Assembly (NCBI GenBank): GCA_021792365.1
Contig: JAJYUT010000002.1
Location: 950,313-1,014,312 of the forward strand
Direction of reading: 5' to 3'
Length of the DNA: 64,000 nucleotides
DNA from: Pseudomonadota bacterium
Lineage (GTDB): Bacteria > Pseudomonadota > Alphaproteobacteria > Dongiales > Dongiaceae
The first letter of the stretch is position 1; every line of letters starts with the position of its first letter. Positions 30,684 through 38,746 of the stretch are shown here, in pieces. The notes below the pieces were generated by a model, which made no database searches, was not told where the DNA came from, and worked only from the letters and a program-made list of their open reading frames with translations. Position numbers and translations under genes: made by a program.

Positions 30684-31582
30684 GCGAGAGCGCGCATAGC
30701 CCACAGAGCGCCCTGGTAGCGGCCGGCCAGCCCCAGATCTCCCGCCGCGGTCGTGCGGCGCGAATCTGGCGGGTCCTCCGCAAGGCGCCGCCCACCGCCT
30801 GGTTCGGGCTCGTCGTGATCGGCGTCTACTTGTTCGCCGCGGTGTTCGCGCCGCTGCTGGCCCCCTATTCCGAGACCGAACTGGTCGGCGGCGCGTTCGA
30901 GCCGTGGGGCGGGCAGTTCCTGCTCGGCACCGACCAGCTTGGGCGCGACATGCTCTCGCGCCTGATCTATGGCGCGCGCAACACCGTCGGGATCGCCTTC
31001 CTGACCACCATGCTGTCCTTCCTGCTGGGCGGGGCGCTTGGTCTGGTGGCAGCGATATCCGGCGGCTGGCTCGACCAGGTGCTGGGACGCTCGGTGGACG
31101 TGCTCATGTCCATCCCGCAGCTCATCTTCGCGCTGGTGCTGCTGTCCATCGTCGGCTCTTCGGTCGTCAACCTGATCGTCATCATCGCCGTGCTGGACTC
31201 CACCCGCGTGTTCCGCCTGAGCCGGTCCGTCGCGCAGGGCGTGGTGGTGATGGACTATGTCGAGGCGGCACGGCTGCGCGGCGAGAAGCTGCCCTGGATC
31301 ATGCGGCGCGAGATCCTGCCCAACATCATGCCGCCGCTGGTGGCCGAGTTCGGGCTGCGGTTCTGCTTCGTGTTCCTCACCATCAGCGCCCTCTCCTTCC
31401 TGGGGCTTGGCATCCAGCCGCCGACGGCGGACTGGGGCTCGATGGTGCGGGACAATGCCGCGCTCATCACCTATGGGGACGTGACGCCATTGCTGCCCGC
31501 CGGCGCGATCGCGCTGCTCACCGTCGCGGTGAATTTCGTGGTCGACTGGTTCCTGCACAAGACGAGCGGGTTGCGCGAATGA
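30680..31582 (+). CDS. ABC transporter permease (DppC/OppC type)
   Basis: 300 residues with the DppC N-terminal cytoplasmic segment, the GTDQLGRDMLSRLIYGARNT motif, six helices and the EAA loop (YVEAARLRGEKLPWIMRREILPN). The ATG overlaps the stop codon of the previous permease (ATGA) and its own stop overlaps the next start the same way, so the three transporter genes are translationally coupled. Confidence 0.93.
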   Translation: MSESAHSPQSALVAAGQPQISRRGRAARIWRVLRKAPPTAWFGLVVIGVYLFAAVFAPLLAPYSETELVGGAFEPWGGQFLLGTDQLGRDMLSRLIYGARNTVGIAFLTTMLSFLLGGALGLVAAISGGWLDQVLGRSVDVLMSIPQLIFALVLLSIVGSSVVNLIVIIAVLDSTRVFRLSRSVAQGVVVMDYVEAARLRGEKLPWIMRREILPNIMPPLVAEFGLRFCFVFLTISALSFLGLGIQPPTADWGSMVRDNAALITYGDVTPLLPAGAIALLTVAVNFVVDWFLHKTSGLRE

Positions 31583-33249
31583 GCGAGACCGCAAAGCCGT
31601 CGGCCGGCACCCGCACCAAGGGCGACGTACTCCTGGAAATCCGCGATCTGCAGATCGAGGGTGAGAGCGACGAGGTCTGGCGCCCGATCGTGCGCGGCGT
31701 CGACCTCACGCTGAAGCGCGGCGAGGTGCTGGGCCTGATCGGCGAATCCGGGGCGGGAAAGTCCACCATCGGCCTTGCGGCCATGGGCTATGCGCGCGGC
31801 GGCTGCCGGTTCTCGGGCGGCAGCGTCGTCTTCGACGGTATCGACCTGCGGGCGGTGAGCGACGAAGCCCGGCGCAAGCTGCGCGGCTCGCGCATCGCCT
31901 ATGTGGCGCAGAGCGCCGCGGCCTCGTTCAACCCAGCCCATCGCCTGATGGACCAGACGGTCGAGGCGGAACTGCGCGAGGGGATCCGGAACAGGACAGA
32001 AGCGGAGAAGGACGCGATCGAGCTTTATCGCCGCCTGCGCCTGCCCAATCCCGAGGAGATCGGCTTCCGCTACCCGCACCAGGTCTCCGGCGGGCAGCTG
32101 CAGCGCGCCATGACGGCAATGGCGATGACCTGCCGGCCCGACCTCATCATCTTCGACGAGCCGACCACCGCGCTTGACGTCACCACCCAGGTCGAGGTGC
32201 TGGCAGCGATCCGCGACATTGTCGACCAGTTCCACACCGCCGCGATCTATATCACCCACGACCTGGCGGTGGTGGCGCAGATGGCGGACCGGATCAAGGT
32301 GCTGCGCTACGGCAAATCGGTGGAGGAAGCCCCGACCCGCGAGATGCTGGCCAACCCGCGGGAGGAATACACCAGGTCGCTCTGGTCGGTGCGGAAGCTC
32401 GGGAAGCAGGAGCAGCCGGGCGGCGAGCCCATCCTGCAGGTGAAGAACGTCACGGCAGCCTATGGCAACACGGTGCGGGTGCTGAACGATGTGACGGTGA
32501 CCGTGCCGCGCGGTCGCACGGTGGCGGTGGTGGGCGAATCCGGCTCCGGCAAGTCGACGCTGGCGCGGGTCATCACCGGCCTGCTGCCGCCGATCGAGGG
32601 GCAGGTCGTCTTTGACGGGCAGGCGCTACCGCCCGCGCTCAAAGAGCGCGCCCAGGACACGCTGCGCCGCATCCAGATGATCTATCAGATGCCGGACACG
32701 GCACTCAATCCGCGCCAGACCGTCTATGAGGCGATCGGCAGGCCGCTCGAGTTCTATCGCGGCCTAAGCGGCGCCAAGAAGGAAGCGCGCATCGTCGAGC
32801 TCCTGAACCTGATCGAGATGGATGAGAGCTATGTCGACCGCCTGCCTGGCGAGCTCTCCGGCGGCCAGAAGCAGCGCATCTGCATCGCCCGCGCCCTGGC
32901 CGCGGAGCCGGAGCTCATCATCTGCGACGAGGTGACCTCCGCCCTCGACCAGATCGTGCAGGAAGGCATCCTGCAACTGCTCATGCGGCTGCAGCGGGAA
33001 TTGGGCGTCTCATACCTCTTCATCACCCACGACATTGCGACGGTGCGCGCCATCTCCGACGAGATCGTGGTGATGTTCCAGGGCCGCGTGGTGCAGCAGG
33101 GCCCGAAGTCGCGGGTGCTTTCGCCTCCGCATCCGCCTTATACCGAGCTGCTGCTCTCCTCCGTGCCGGAGATGGACCCGGACTGGCTCACCAACCTCTT
33201 GGCCCGCCGCAAGGCGCAGCCGGCGGCGGTGAAAGCCGGGGATTACTAG
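31579..33249 (+). CDS. Fused double ABC ATPase (DppD-DppF type)
   Basis: 556 residues from the ATG at 31579, the start being set by the ATGA overlap; the frame itself is open much further upstream inside the permease gene. Two complete cassettes are present: the first with Walker A GESGAGKST, signature VSGGQLQ and Walker B LIIFDEPTTALD, the second with GESGSGKST, LSGGQKQ and LIICDEVTSALD (Val in place of the usual Pro). Such fused ATPases serve one peptide/opine importer. Walker B of the second half has DEV, a modest deviation. Confidence 0.93.
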   Translation: MSETAKPSAGTRTKGDVLLEIRDLQIEGESDEVWRPIVRGVDLTLKRGEVLGLIGESGAGKSTIGLAAMGYARGGCRFSGGSVVFDGIDLRAVSDEARRKLRGSRIAYVAQSAAASFNPAHRLMDQTVEAELREGIRNRTEAEKDAIELYRRLRLPNPEEIGFRYPHQVSGGQLQRAMTAMAMTCRPDLIIFDEPTTALDVTTQVEVLAAIRDIVDQFHTAAIYITHDLAVVAQMADRIKVLRYGKSVEEAPTREMLANPREEYTRSLWSVRKLGKQEQPGGEPILQVKNVTAAYGNTVRVLNDVTVTVPRGRTVAVVGESGSGKSTLARVITGLLPPIEGQVVFDGQALPPALKERAQDTLRRIQMIYQMPDTALNPRQTVYEAIGRPLEFYRGLSGAKKEARIVELLNLIEMDESYVDRLPGELSGGQKQRICIARALAAEPELIICDEVTSALDQIVQEGILQLLMRLQRELGVSYLFITHDIATVRAISDEIVVMFQGRVVQQGPKSRVLSPPHPPYTELLLSSVPEMDPDWLTNLLARRKAQPAAVKAGDY

Positions 33250-33263
33250 GAAGCCTAAGTCCC

Positions 33264-33290
33264 GCCGGGCCGGTACATCCGCGGCCCGGC
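33264..33290. terminator. Hairpin between convergent ABC ATPase and phoD genes
   Basis: GCCGGGCC (33264-33271) pairs with GGCCCGGC (33283-33290) around an 11-base loop. It lies 14 bases after the ATPase stop and 39 bases after the PhoD stop on the other strand, so it could end both transcripts. No T run follows. Confidence 0.5.
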
Positions 33291-33329
33291 AGGGTGTCGG
33301 CGGCGGGCGCCGATGCTACGCCCGCCGAA

Positions 33330-34907
33330 TCAAGCCTGTTCCGGCGTGAGGTCGACCGACCACAGAGCCGCGTCCGCGACATCGCGTAACGTCACGGTCA
33401 TCACCCCCGTGTCGCCTGCGATCTTCACGTGGCCGAAGAACTGCAGGCCGGCCGAAGGCGGCAGGTTGACCTGCCCGGAATCCGGCGCCTTCACGTATTT
33501 CACGTCCGGCCCGAAGGTCATATCGAGGTCGTTGGGGCCGAAGGTCCCGGCATGGATCGGGCCGGATACGAACTCCCAGAACGGGTTGAAATCCTGGAAC
33601 GCCGCCTTGCTCGGATCGTAGTAATGCGCGGCGGTGTAGTGCACGTCCGCGGTCAGCCAGACCGTGTTGCGGATCTTCGCCACCTTCATGAAGGAGAGCA
33701 ACTCGGCGAATTCCAGTTCGCGCCCCTTGGGCGCGCCGGGCTCGTTGTTGGCGATGCCCTCGAAGCCCTTCTTGTCCGTGCCATTGTCCCAAACCAGCAG
33801 CCCCAGCGGCATGTCGGCGGAGATCACCTTCCAGGTCGCCTTTGAGGCGAGCAGCCCGCGCTTCAGCCATTCAAGCTGGTCGCGGCCCAGGAACACGGTA
33901 TTGGCGCCGGGCGCGGTCTCCAGGTTGTCGCCGTTGCGCCCGCGATAGCGCCTCATGTCGATGAAGAACATGTCCAAATGCGGACCGTAGGAGATCTTGC
34001 GATAGACCCGGCCCTGCTCCCCGGCGACCGGCGCGATCGGCATGAACTCATGGAACGCCCGCGCCGCACGCGCCGCCAGCAGGCGGATATTCTTTTCCGT
34101 GTACCGGTCGTCCAGCACCTTGGCATCGGACCAGTTGTTGGTGACCTCGTGGTCGTCCCATTGGGCGAGCATGGGCACTTGAGCGTTGAAGGCCCGCACG
34201 TTCCTGTCCATGAGGTTGTATTTGTACTGGCCGCGGAACTCGGCCAGGGTCTCGGCGACCTTGGCCTTTTCGTCGATCATCACGTTCTTCCACTTGGTGC
34301 CGTCGGGCAGGTCGACCTCCGCCTTTAGCGGGCCGTCGGCATAGATGGTGTCGCCGCAATGAATGAAGAAGTCGGGCCGGTGATTGAGCATGGTGGCATA
34401 GGCCTTCATCCCGCCGCGATCGGTGTCGATACCCCAGCCTTGCCCGGCGGTATCGCCCGACCAGGTGAAAGAGATGTCGCGCAGGTCCGCGGGCGCGGTC
34501 CGGAAGCGGCCGCTCATCGGCTCGGAAACCGCATTTACGTCGGTCAGATCCGAGAAGGTCACGCGATAGAAGATGTCCTGGCCCGCCGGGAGGTTCTCGA
34601 CCAGCAGCTTGGCGGCGAAATCGCTCTCCGGCAGCACGTCGACATACGGCAGGGCCCGCGCGTCACGGAACCCTTCCGTGGTGGCGACCTCAAAGATTGC
34701 GCGGCTGGGCCGGTCGCCGCGCGCCCAGATGACGCCGTGATTCGCCCCGATATCCCCCGACTGCAGACCATGAGTTACCAGCGGGCGGGACGCGGCGCGC
34801 GAGATGCGCGGCATGGCGAGCCCGGCGGGGAGCATCAGGGCGCCGGCACCCGCCAGCTTCAGGAAATTGCGCCGGGATTTGGACCGAGGGGGCAAGGTGC
34901 GGGACAT
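33330..34907 (-). CDS. phoD: PhoD-family alkaline phosphatase/phosphodiesterase
   Basis: 525 residues from the ATG at 34907, with AAGGAGAG before it. A twin-arginine signal is clear (KSRRNFLKLAGAGAL, cleavage near SRAAS). The PhoD-type N-terminal fibronectin-like domain precedes the metallophosphatase domain: FTWSGDTAGQGWG, FFIHCGDTIYADGP, QWDDHEVTNNW, WLTADVHYTAAHYYD are the calcium/iron-binding motifs. It releases phosphate from phosphomono- and diesters in the periplasm. No Pho box is obvious in the upstream 300 bases. It is convergent with the ABC operon. Confidence 0.92.
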   Translation of the reverse strand: MSRTLPPRSKSRRNFLKLAGAGALMLPAGLAMPRISRAASRPLVTHGLQSGDIGANHGVIWARGDRPSRAIFEVATTEGFRDARALPYVDVLPESDFAAKLLVENLPAGQDIFYRVTFSDLTDVNAVSEPMSGRFRTAPADLRDISFTWSGDTAGQGWGIDTDRGGMKAYATMLNHRPDFFIHCGDTIYADGPLKAEVDLPDGTKWKNVMIDEKAKVAETLAEFRGQYKYNLMDRNVRAFNAQVPMLAQWDDHEVTNNWSDAKVLDDRYTEKNIRLLAARAARAFHEFMPIAPVAGEQGRVYRKISYGPHLDMFFIDMRRYRGRNGDNLETAPGANTVFLGRDQLEWLKRGLLASKATWKVISADMPLGLLVWDNGTDKKGFEGIANNEPGAPKGRELEFAELLSFMKVAKIRNTVWLTADVHYTAAHYYDPSKAAFQDFNPFWEFVSGPIHAGTFGPNDLDMTFGPDVKYVKAPDSGQVNLPPSAGLQFFGHVKIAGDTGVMTVTLRDVADAALWSVDLTPEQA

Positions 34908-35131
34908 CGCGACTCTCCTTCCGGGGATCGTGCCAGCGCCCAATGCTCGCCGCAAACCGTGACGAGGCGGAATCAGCAGGGTTAAGCTTTCGCGAAGCTG
35001 CAGCCGAGCACCGTGGTCAGAGGCGGCGCGCTCAGGCTGCGCTCGTCCCCTTTTTGGCGTCGCTGCAAGATGCTGAAGTTGCACGCTTTTGGGCGGACCG
35101 GCGAAACCTCGCCAACGCCACCTGGCAGGGC
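34908..35131. other. Intergenic region between phoD and tRNA-Pro
   Basis: The 224 bases before the tRNA promoter hold the divergent phoD promoter. Frames that are open here run straight through the tRNA gene and look like shadows. I see no further gene or element. Confidence 0.4.
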
Positions 35132-35160
35132 TTGCCTCAGGCCGGCCCGCCCTATATATA
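35132..35160 (+). promoter_or_regulatory. Promoter of the tRNA-Pro gene
   Basis: TTGCCT (35132-35137) and TATATATA (35153-35160) are spaced 15 to 17 bases apart, about 50 bases before the tRNA. A 6-bp hairpin (CGGGGC-TCAA-GCCCCG, 35184-35199) lies between promoter and tRNA in the precursor leader. Confidence 0.5.
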
Positions 35161-35209
35161 CCGCTCGCCCAGAAGTTCCCGACCGGGGCTCAAGCCCCGT
35201 TTCATGTGT

Positions 35210-35286
35210 CGGAGTGTAGCTCAGCCTGGTAGAGCACTGTGTTCGGGACGCAGGGGCCGGAGGTTCGAATCCTCTCACTCCGACCA
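35210..35286 (+). tRNA. tRNA-Pro (anticodon CGG)
   Basis: 77 bases with encoded CCA. The acceptor stem pairs CGGAGTG with CACTCCG (C1-G72 is typical of proline tRNAs), the D arm is GCTC/GAGC, the anticodon stem is CTGTG/CGCAG with loop TTCGGGA, giving anticodon CGG, and the T arm contains GGTTCGAATCC. It reads CCG codons, which are frequent in this GC-rich genome. No integrated element follows immediately; small unknown genes do. Confidence 0.97.
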
Positions 35287-35306
35287 AATCCTTCGCGCAA
35301 TCCTCC

Positions 35307-35537
35307 CTAGTCGGCGTAATCCTGAGCCAGGAGCGGATTCTGCCGCTCGACCAAGGTCCGGGATTTGCGACGGGTCCGCCGGTCCCGGCACCAGGCAAAC
35401 AGGACCGCTCGCAGCTCCCCGTCGCAGCGGGCGGCCAATTGCTCGACATCGAGCGCCGCAGCCGCGCCATCGGGTGCCGTGAATTTCAGCAGGACCGCGT
35501 CTCCGAGTTCCAGGGTCAGATCGTCGATCTGGGCCAT
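35307..35537 (-). CDS. Hypothetical protein, 76 residues
   Basis: I start it at the ATG at 35537 because a GGGAGG ribosome site lies 6 bases before it; the frame is open further upstream. The protein starts MAQIDDLTLELGDAVLLKFT and ends in a basic stretch (RDRRTRRKSRTLVERQNP). No signal peptide or membrane helix is visible, and I recognise no family. It ends 20 bases from the tRNA-Pro 3' end on the opposite strand. Confidence 0.6.
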   Translation of the reverse strand: MAQIDDLTLELGDAVLLKFTAPDGAAAALDVEQLAARCDGELRAVLFAWCRDRRTRRKSRTLVERQNPLLAQDYAD

Positions 35538-35930
35538 GCGCTGCCTCCCTCGCGATTGCCGTTCCTCGTTCAGGTCGAGAATACGGCATCTACCGCCGCA
35601 TCGACGGCGAGTGGGTGGCGGATGAGGAGCGGCTCCGCCACCCTTTCCGAGCACGGCGACGGGCGAGAGGGCGCCGTCGCCGCTGCATAAACAGCGGCGC
35701 TTTGCCGCGCGTTGCCGCGACGGTCTTTGCCCTCTCCTTTGTAAGCCGCGCTCCGTGCCGCCACGCCTAGCGGCACCGCCTGTTAGCAAGCGCGTCTGGG
35801 TCGCGGCAGATCACGCGCCTGGTCGGGTCGGCAACGTGCGGCAGCTTCCGCCTCGGTTGCGGCGCGGATTCCTGCGTGAATCCGGGAGGAAGATGCGGAT
35901 GCAGACGATCCACTACGAGTTGCCGCGCCC
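35538..35930. other. Intergenic stretch with a possible short ORF
   Basis: About 390 bases. A plus-strand frame open from before 35755 to 35934 encodes a protein-like basic sequence (SKRVWVAADHAPGRVGNV, GRKMRMQTIHYELPRP) and ends with its TGA overlapping the ATG at 35931. A GGAGG sequence precedes its internal ATGs at 35893 and 35899. Its true start is not clear, so I do not call it as a gene. Apart from inverted GC-rich runs near 35640-35700, nothing else is recognised. Confidence 0.35.
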
Positions 35931-36206
35931 ATGACGTCGGACGAAGAAAGGAAAGCCGGGATGAAAAAGGCACGAGAGCGGCAGCACACGCAGGCGCCGG
36001 GAAACCAAGGCCCGCGGACGCGGCGTCCCCCTAAAATGGATCGGGAAGAGCGGCATCAGGTGACGCGGGAGCTGGCGCCGACCGATCAGGAACGTCAGAG
36101 CGAGAGCATGGCGCCGGGGGGTTCCGCGTCCGCGGCGGGAGCATCCGAAGACAATCCCGCCCGCCGCGCGAAACGCGATCGCAAGAAGGGCCAGCCCGCA
36201 GACTGA
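35931..36206 (+). CDS. Hypothetical small charged protein
   Basis: 91 residues from the ATG at 35931, or 81 from the ATG at 35961, which has AAGGAAAG before it. The sequence is highly charged and glutamine/arginine-rich (MKKARERQHTQAPGNQGP, RRAKRDRKKGQPAD), without predicted membrane helix, and probably disordered. I recognise no family. The ATG at 35931 overlaps the stop of the short upstream frame, which argues for translational coupling. Confidence 0.5.
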   Translation: MTSDEERKAGMKKARERQHTQAPGNQGPRTRRPPKMDREERHQVTRELAPTDQERQSESMAPGGSASAAGASEDNPARRAKRDRKKGQPAD

Positions 36207-36566
36207 CCGCCCGCGAGGCTGCGCCTCACTGTCCGGAGGTTCCGTGCCGAGATGGGCGTCTTGCTGGTTATCATGCGGGCGGCGGCGAGACAGCGCGCTC
36301 GGGGGGACGGGCTCTGCCCTTCGCCGCCGCCGTGGCTTGGCGTTGTGAGGGGGTGAACTTCGCCCAGCCACGCCACCAAAGGTGGCCACTTGATCGCAAT
36401 TCGCGAGCGAGACAAAAGTTCCAGGCGTTTCGTTCCGCTACACGTCTTTCTTGCGGCAAGGATCGACAGCCCTGCCAGCCAGCCGGGTGCCACGACCAAT
36501 CTGTGCCGCCAAGAGGGGATCAGGAAGATGCCGGGCGCGGTTCGGGGCGCCCGGCGCTCGATAGGA
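36207..36566. other. Intergenic region before the hemerythrin gene
   Basis: 360 bases with no convincing gene; frames on both strands lack ribosome sites and family features. A short perfect hairpin GCCACC-AAA-GGTGGC lies at 36372-36386. It is bounded by the stop codons of a plus-strand and a minus-strand gene, so it is a convergent junction. Confidence 0.4.
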
Positions 36567-37094
36567 TCAGGCGTCGCCCTTCAGTTCCCGCATCAGCTCC
36601 TGCTTGCGGGTCATGAGCTTCTGGCCGATCTCCGCGAGATCCATGTCGCTCTTGCGGATCTTCGGGAAGATCTGGCTTTCCTCCTCCTTCACGTGGTGCT
36701 TGACGTATTCGCCCAGCACCTTGACCCGCGCTTCGAACAGATCGTCATCGTCAGGCGACGCGCTCTCGATGGCGGCGACCAGCTCCTTGATCGAGCCATG
36801 CTCGACTTCCGCTTCGTCCAGCAGGTCTTCGCCGCTGCGCATCGCCTCGCGGGCAGCCGGATAGAATATCTCTTCCTCGATCTGGGCATGGGCGGTCAGG
36901 GCAACGCAGATCTGCTTCGCGATCGCGATCTTGCGGTCTTTCGACAGGCGGCCACCCTCGAACCTCTTGACCAGGTCCGAAACCTCCTTGTGATCGGCTT
37001 TCAGAAGCTTCAGCGCGTCGTTCTTGCCGCCGCTGGCGCGTTTGCGTGCGGCGCTTCGGCGGTTCGTGGCGGTCTGCTTGGCAGCGGTCGGCAT
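36567..37094 (-). CDS. Hemerythrin-like HHE domain protein
   Basis: 175 residues from the ATG at 37094, which has GGAGAG before it; longer starts lack a ribosome site. After a lysine/alanine-rich N-terminus (about 25 residues) the four-helix HHE domain shows the iron-ligand pattern: LLKADHKEVSDL, HAQIEEEIFYPA, EHGSIKELV and HHVKEEESQIFP. Such proteins bind a di-iron centre and react with O2 or NO. It ends MRELKGDA. It is probably cytosolic and may be part of a stress response; no regulator is adjacent. Confidence 0.88.
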   Translation of the reverse strand: MPTAAKQTATNRRSAARKRASGGKNDALKLLKADHKEVSDLVKRFEGGRLSKDRKIAIAKQICVALTAHAQIEEEIFYPAAREAMRSGEDLLDEAEVEHGSIKELVAAIESASPDDDDLFEARVKVLGEYVKHHVKEEESQIFPKIRKSDMDLAEIGQKLMTRKQELMRELKGDA

Positions 37095-37172
37095 AGGGCT
37101 CTCCATTTCAACAACCGGCCCTAAGGCAACAAGTCTGCCTTGTGTTGGTTCCGGCACGGCCCGACCGCGCCG

Positions 37173-37736
37173 CTACGCTACGACGCGGGCGCGATGGCGC
37201 CACGCCCGCAGCACCTCCTCCAGATAGGGCAGGATGTTCGCGACGAAGATGAGGCAGAGGATGGTGCCGACGACACCCGGCGCAAGCGGCTGATCTCGAA
37301 GCCGCAACGGCTGGCTGAGCGCCTCGATCGGCTGCCGCGCGAGCAGGACCAGTTCCCGCCAATGCAGCACGAGGACGAGGCTCAAGGCGGCGAAAGGCAC
37401 GGCCGTCATGTAGTCATGCACGCGTTGCTCCAGCGGGCGAATGCCGCGCCGATGCGTGGCCCAGCGGATGTCGATCGTGCCGACCACCTCATGCACCAGG
37501 AAACAGAGCATCACGACCAGCAGAACCGGCGCGTTGATCTGGAAAAAGAGGCCGAGGAGGATCGGGAGGCCGGCGAGCGAAAGCAGCGCCAGATGCAGCA
37601 GCGGCTCGTAGAGCCCGAAGCGTTCGATCCCGGCGCGCCGATGGCACCACCAATCCAGCGCACCAGCCACGATCCAGACGGGCAGAAGAAAGAACAGCAG
37701 GTAGTTGCGCAGGATGAACGGCTCGATCGCTTCCAT
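37173..37736 (-). CDS. Integral membrane protein of unknown function
   Basis: 187 residues with five predicted membrane helices (NYLLFFLLPVWIVAGALDWW, LLHLALLSLAGLPILLGLFF, VLLVVMLCFLVHEVVGTIDI, AVPFAALSLVLVLHW, GVVGTILCLIFVANILPYL). Conserved-looking polar residues lie within or near helices (WWCHRRAG, HEVVGTIDIRWATHRR, EQRVHDYM). The histidine/arginine pattern suggests metal or heme binding, but I cannot assign a family. It lies 79 bases upstream of the hemerythrin gene in the same direction. Confidence 0.7.
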   Translation of the reverse strand: MEAIEPFILRNYLLFFLLPVWIVAGALDWWCHRRAGIERFGLYEPLLHLALLSLAGLPILLGLFFQINAPVLLVVMLCFLVHEVVGTIDIRWATHRRGIRPLEQRVHDYMTAVPFAALSLVLVLHWRELVLLARQPIEALSQPLRLRDQPLAPGVVGTILCLIFVANILPYLEEVLRAWRHRARVVA

Positions 37737-37789
37737 CCACCCCTAACACGGCCGGAACGCGCCGGGTTGCAGGGCCCGGCCAGCGCGAG

Positions 37790-38488
37790 CTAGGCCGCGC
37801 GGCGGTTCTTCTCCTTGGCGAAGGGGCTGAGACCCAGCCATTGCTGCATAGAGCGCGCCAGCACCTTGTCGCCGGACAAATCGAGGCGGCCGGCATCCAA
37901 CTCCGCCTGGACACTGGCCAGCCCCATCCAAATGGCCGTCATGGTGCGCAGGGAGCATTCAACGAACAGATCGACCTCATGGCCGGGATCGAAGTAGCAG
38001 ACATCGACCTCCCCCTTGTCGATCACCAGCCAATAGAACTGGCGGGCGGCGGGCAGCTCCGGGTAGTGGAACTGGATGGTGGCGCGCTGCGGCGGCATCG
38101 GCGTCAGGTTCAGGTTCCGGCGCATGTCCCACATCAGCAGCGACGGGTCCAGGTTCTTCAGCGACGAGTGGGTTTCCACCCAGCGCTGGCCCCACGTCCC
38201 GAGAGACATCACGATCGGGCGCAAATCCTGCCCCGCCTCGGTCAGGTGGTATTCGACGATGCCCGGCTGGCCGGTCGGGCGCGTCTCGACCACCCCCGCT
38301 TGCTCCAATTCCTTCAACCGCTTCGAGAGCAAGGTCGGCGACATGCGCGGCACGCCGCGCCGCAGGTCGTTGAACCGAGTGCTGCCGCACAGTAATTCCC
38401 GCAGGATAAGCGGTGTCCAACGCGAGCACACAACTTCCGCCGCCATCGCGACGGGGCAGAACTGGCCGAAGCCTGAAACCTGGTTCAT
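37790..38488 (-). CDS. HxlR-family transcriptional regulator with C-terminal SCP2-like domain
   Basis: 232 residues. The HxlR winged helix occupies residues 8-100 (MAAEVVCSRWTPLILRELLCG, RFNDLRRGVPRMSPTLLSKRL, LEQAGVVETRPTGQPGIVEY, LTEAGQDLRPIV). The remaining 120 residues resemble a sterol-carrier-type small-molecule-binding domain (IQFHYPELPAARQFYWLVIDKG). GAGGAG lies before the start. It is divergent from the acyl-CoA dehydrogenase-like gene and is the probable regulator of it. Confidence 0.87.
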   Translation of the reverse strand: MNQVSGFGQFCPVAMAAEVVCSRWTPLILRELLCGSTRFNDLRRGVPRMSPTLLSKRLKELEQAGVVETRPTGQPGIVEYHLTEAGQDLRPIVMSLGTWGQRWVETHSSLKNLDPSLLMWDMRRNLNLTPMPPQRATIQFHYPELPAARQFYWLVIDKGEVDVCYFDPGHEVDLFVECSLRTMTAIWMGLASVQAELDAGRLDLSGDKVLARSMQQWLGLSPFAKEKNRRAA

Positions 38489-38537
38489 TGAGATCTCCTC
38501 TCGCGCAGATGGCGGATGCTACGGCGGGCGAAGGGTT

Positions 38538-38664
38538 GATGCCAATACAGTTTCTGGACCGCCTACCTTGCGATGAGGCGAAAGCCGCATTCCGGCTTTT
38601 ATTATCTCCTTCATCATCAACAGCTTAAGAGAAACGCCCCCGATTCCGCGAGATGCCGATACAG
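38538..38664. promoter_or_regulatory. Direct repeats and hairpin between HxlR and dehydrogenase genes
   Basis: GATGCCAATACAG (38538-38550) recurs as GATGCCGATACAG (38652-38664) with one mismatch; these are candidate HxlR sites flanking the divergent promoters. Between them AAAGCCG-CATTC-CGGCTTT (38581-38599) is a 7-bp hairpin followed by TATTAT, which could act as an attenuator in the plus direction. Confidence 0.4.
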
Positions 38665-38746
38665 ATCCTGAACTGGATCGCCGGCGGGCGCATGGGCATG
38701 ATCCGCCCAGTGGGCGATCATCATACCGACTTGAGGAGCGCATCGA

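Noticed and set aside
30904-31578. In-frame extension of the double ABC ATPase into the permease gene
   Set aside because: The ATG at 31579 gives the normal N-terminus and an ATGA overlap; the extension is an alternative frame of the DppC-type permease.
35287-36566. Genomic island inserted at tRNA-Pro
   Set aside because: No integrase, no repeat of the tRNA 3' end and no mobility gene is visible downstream; only small unknown genes.
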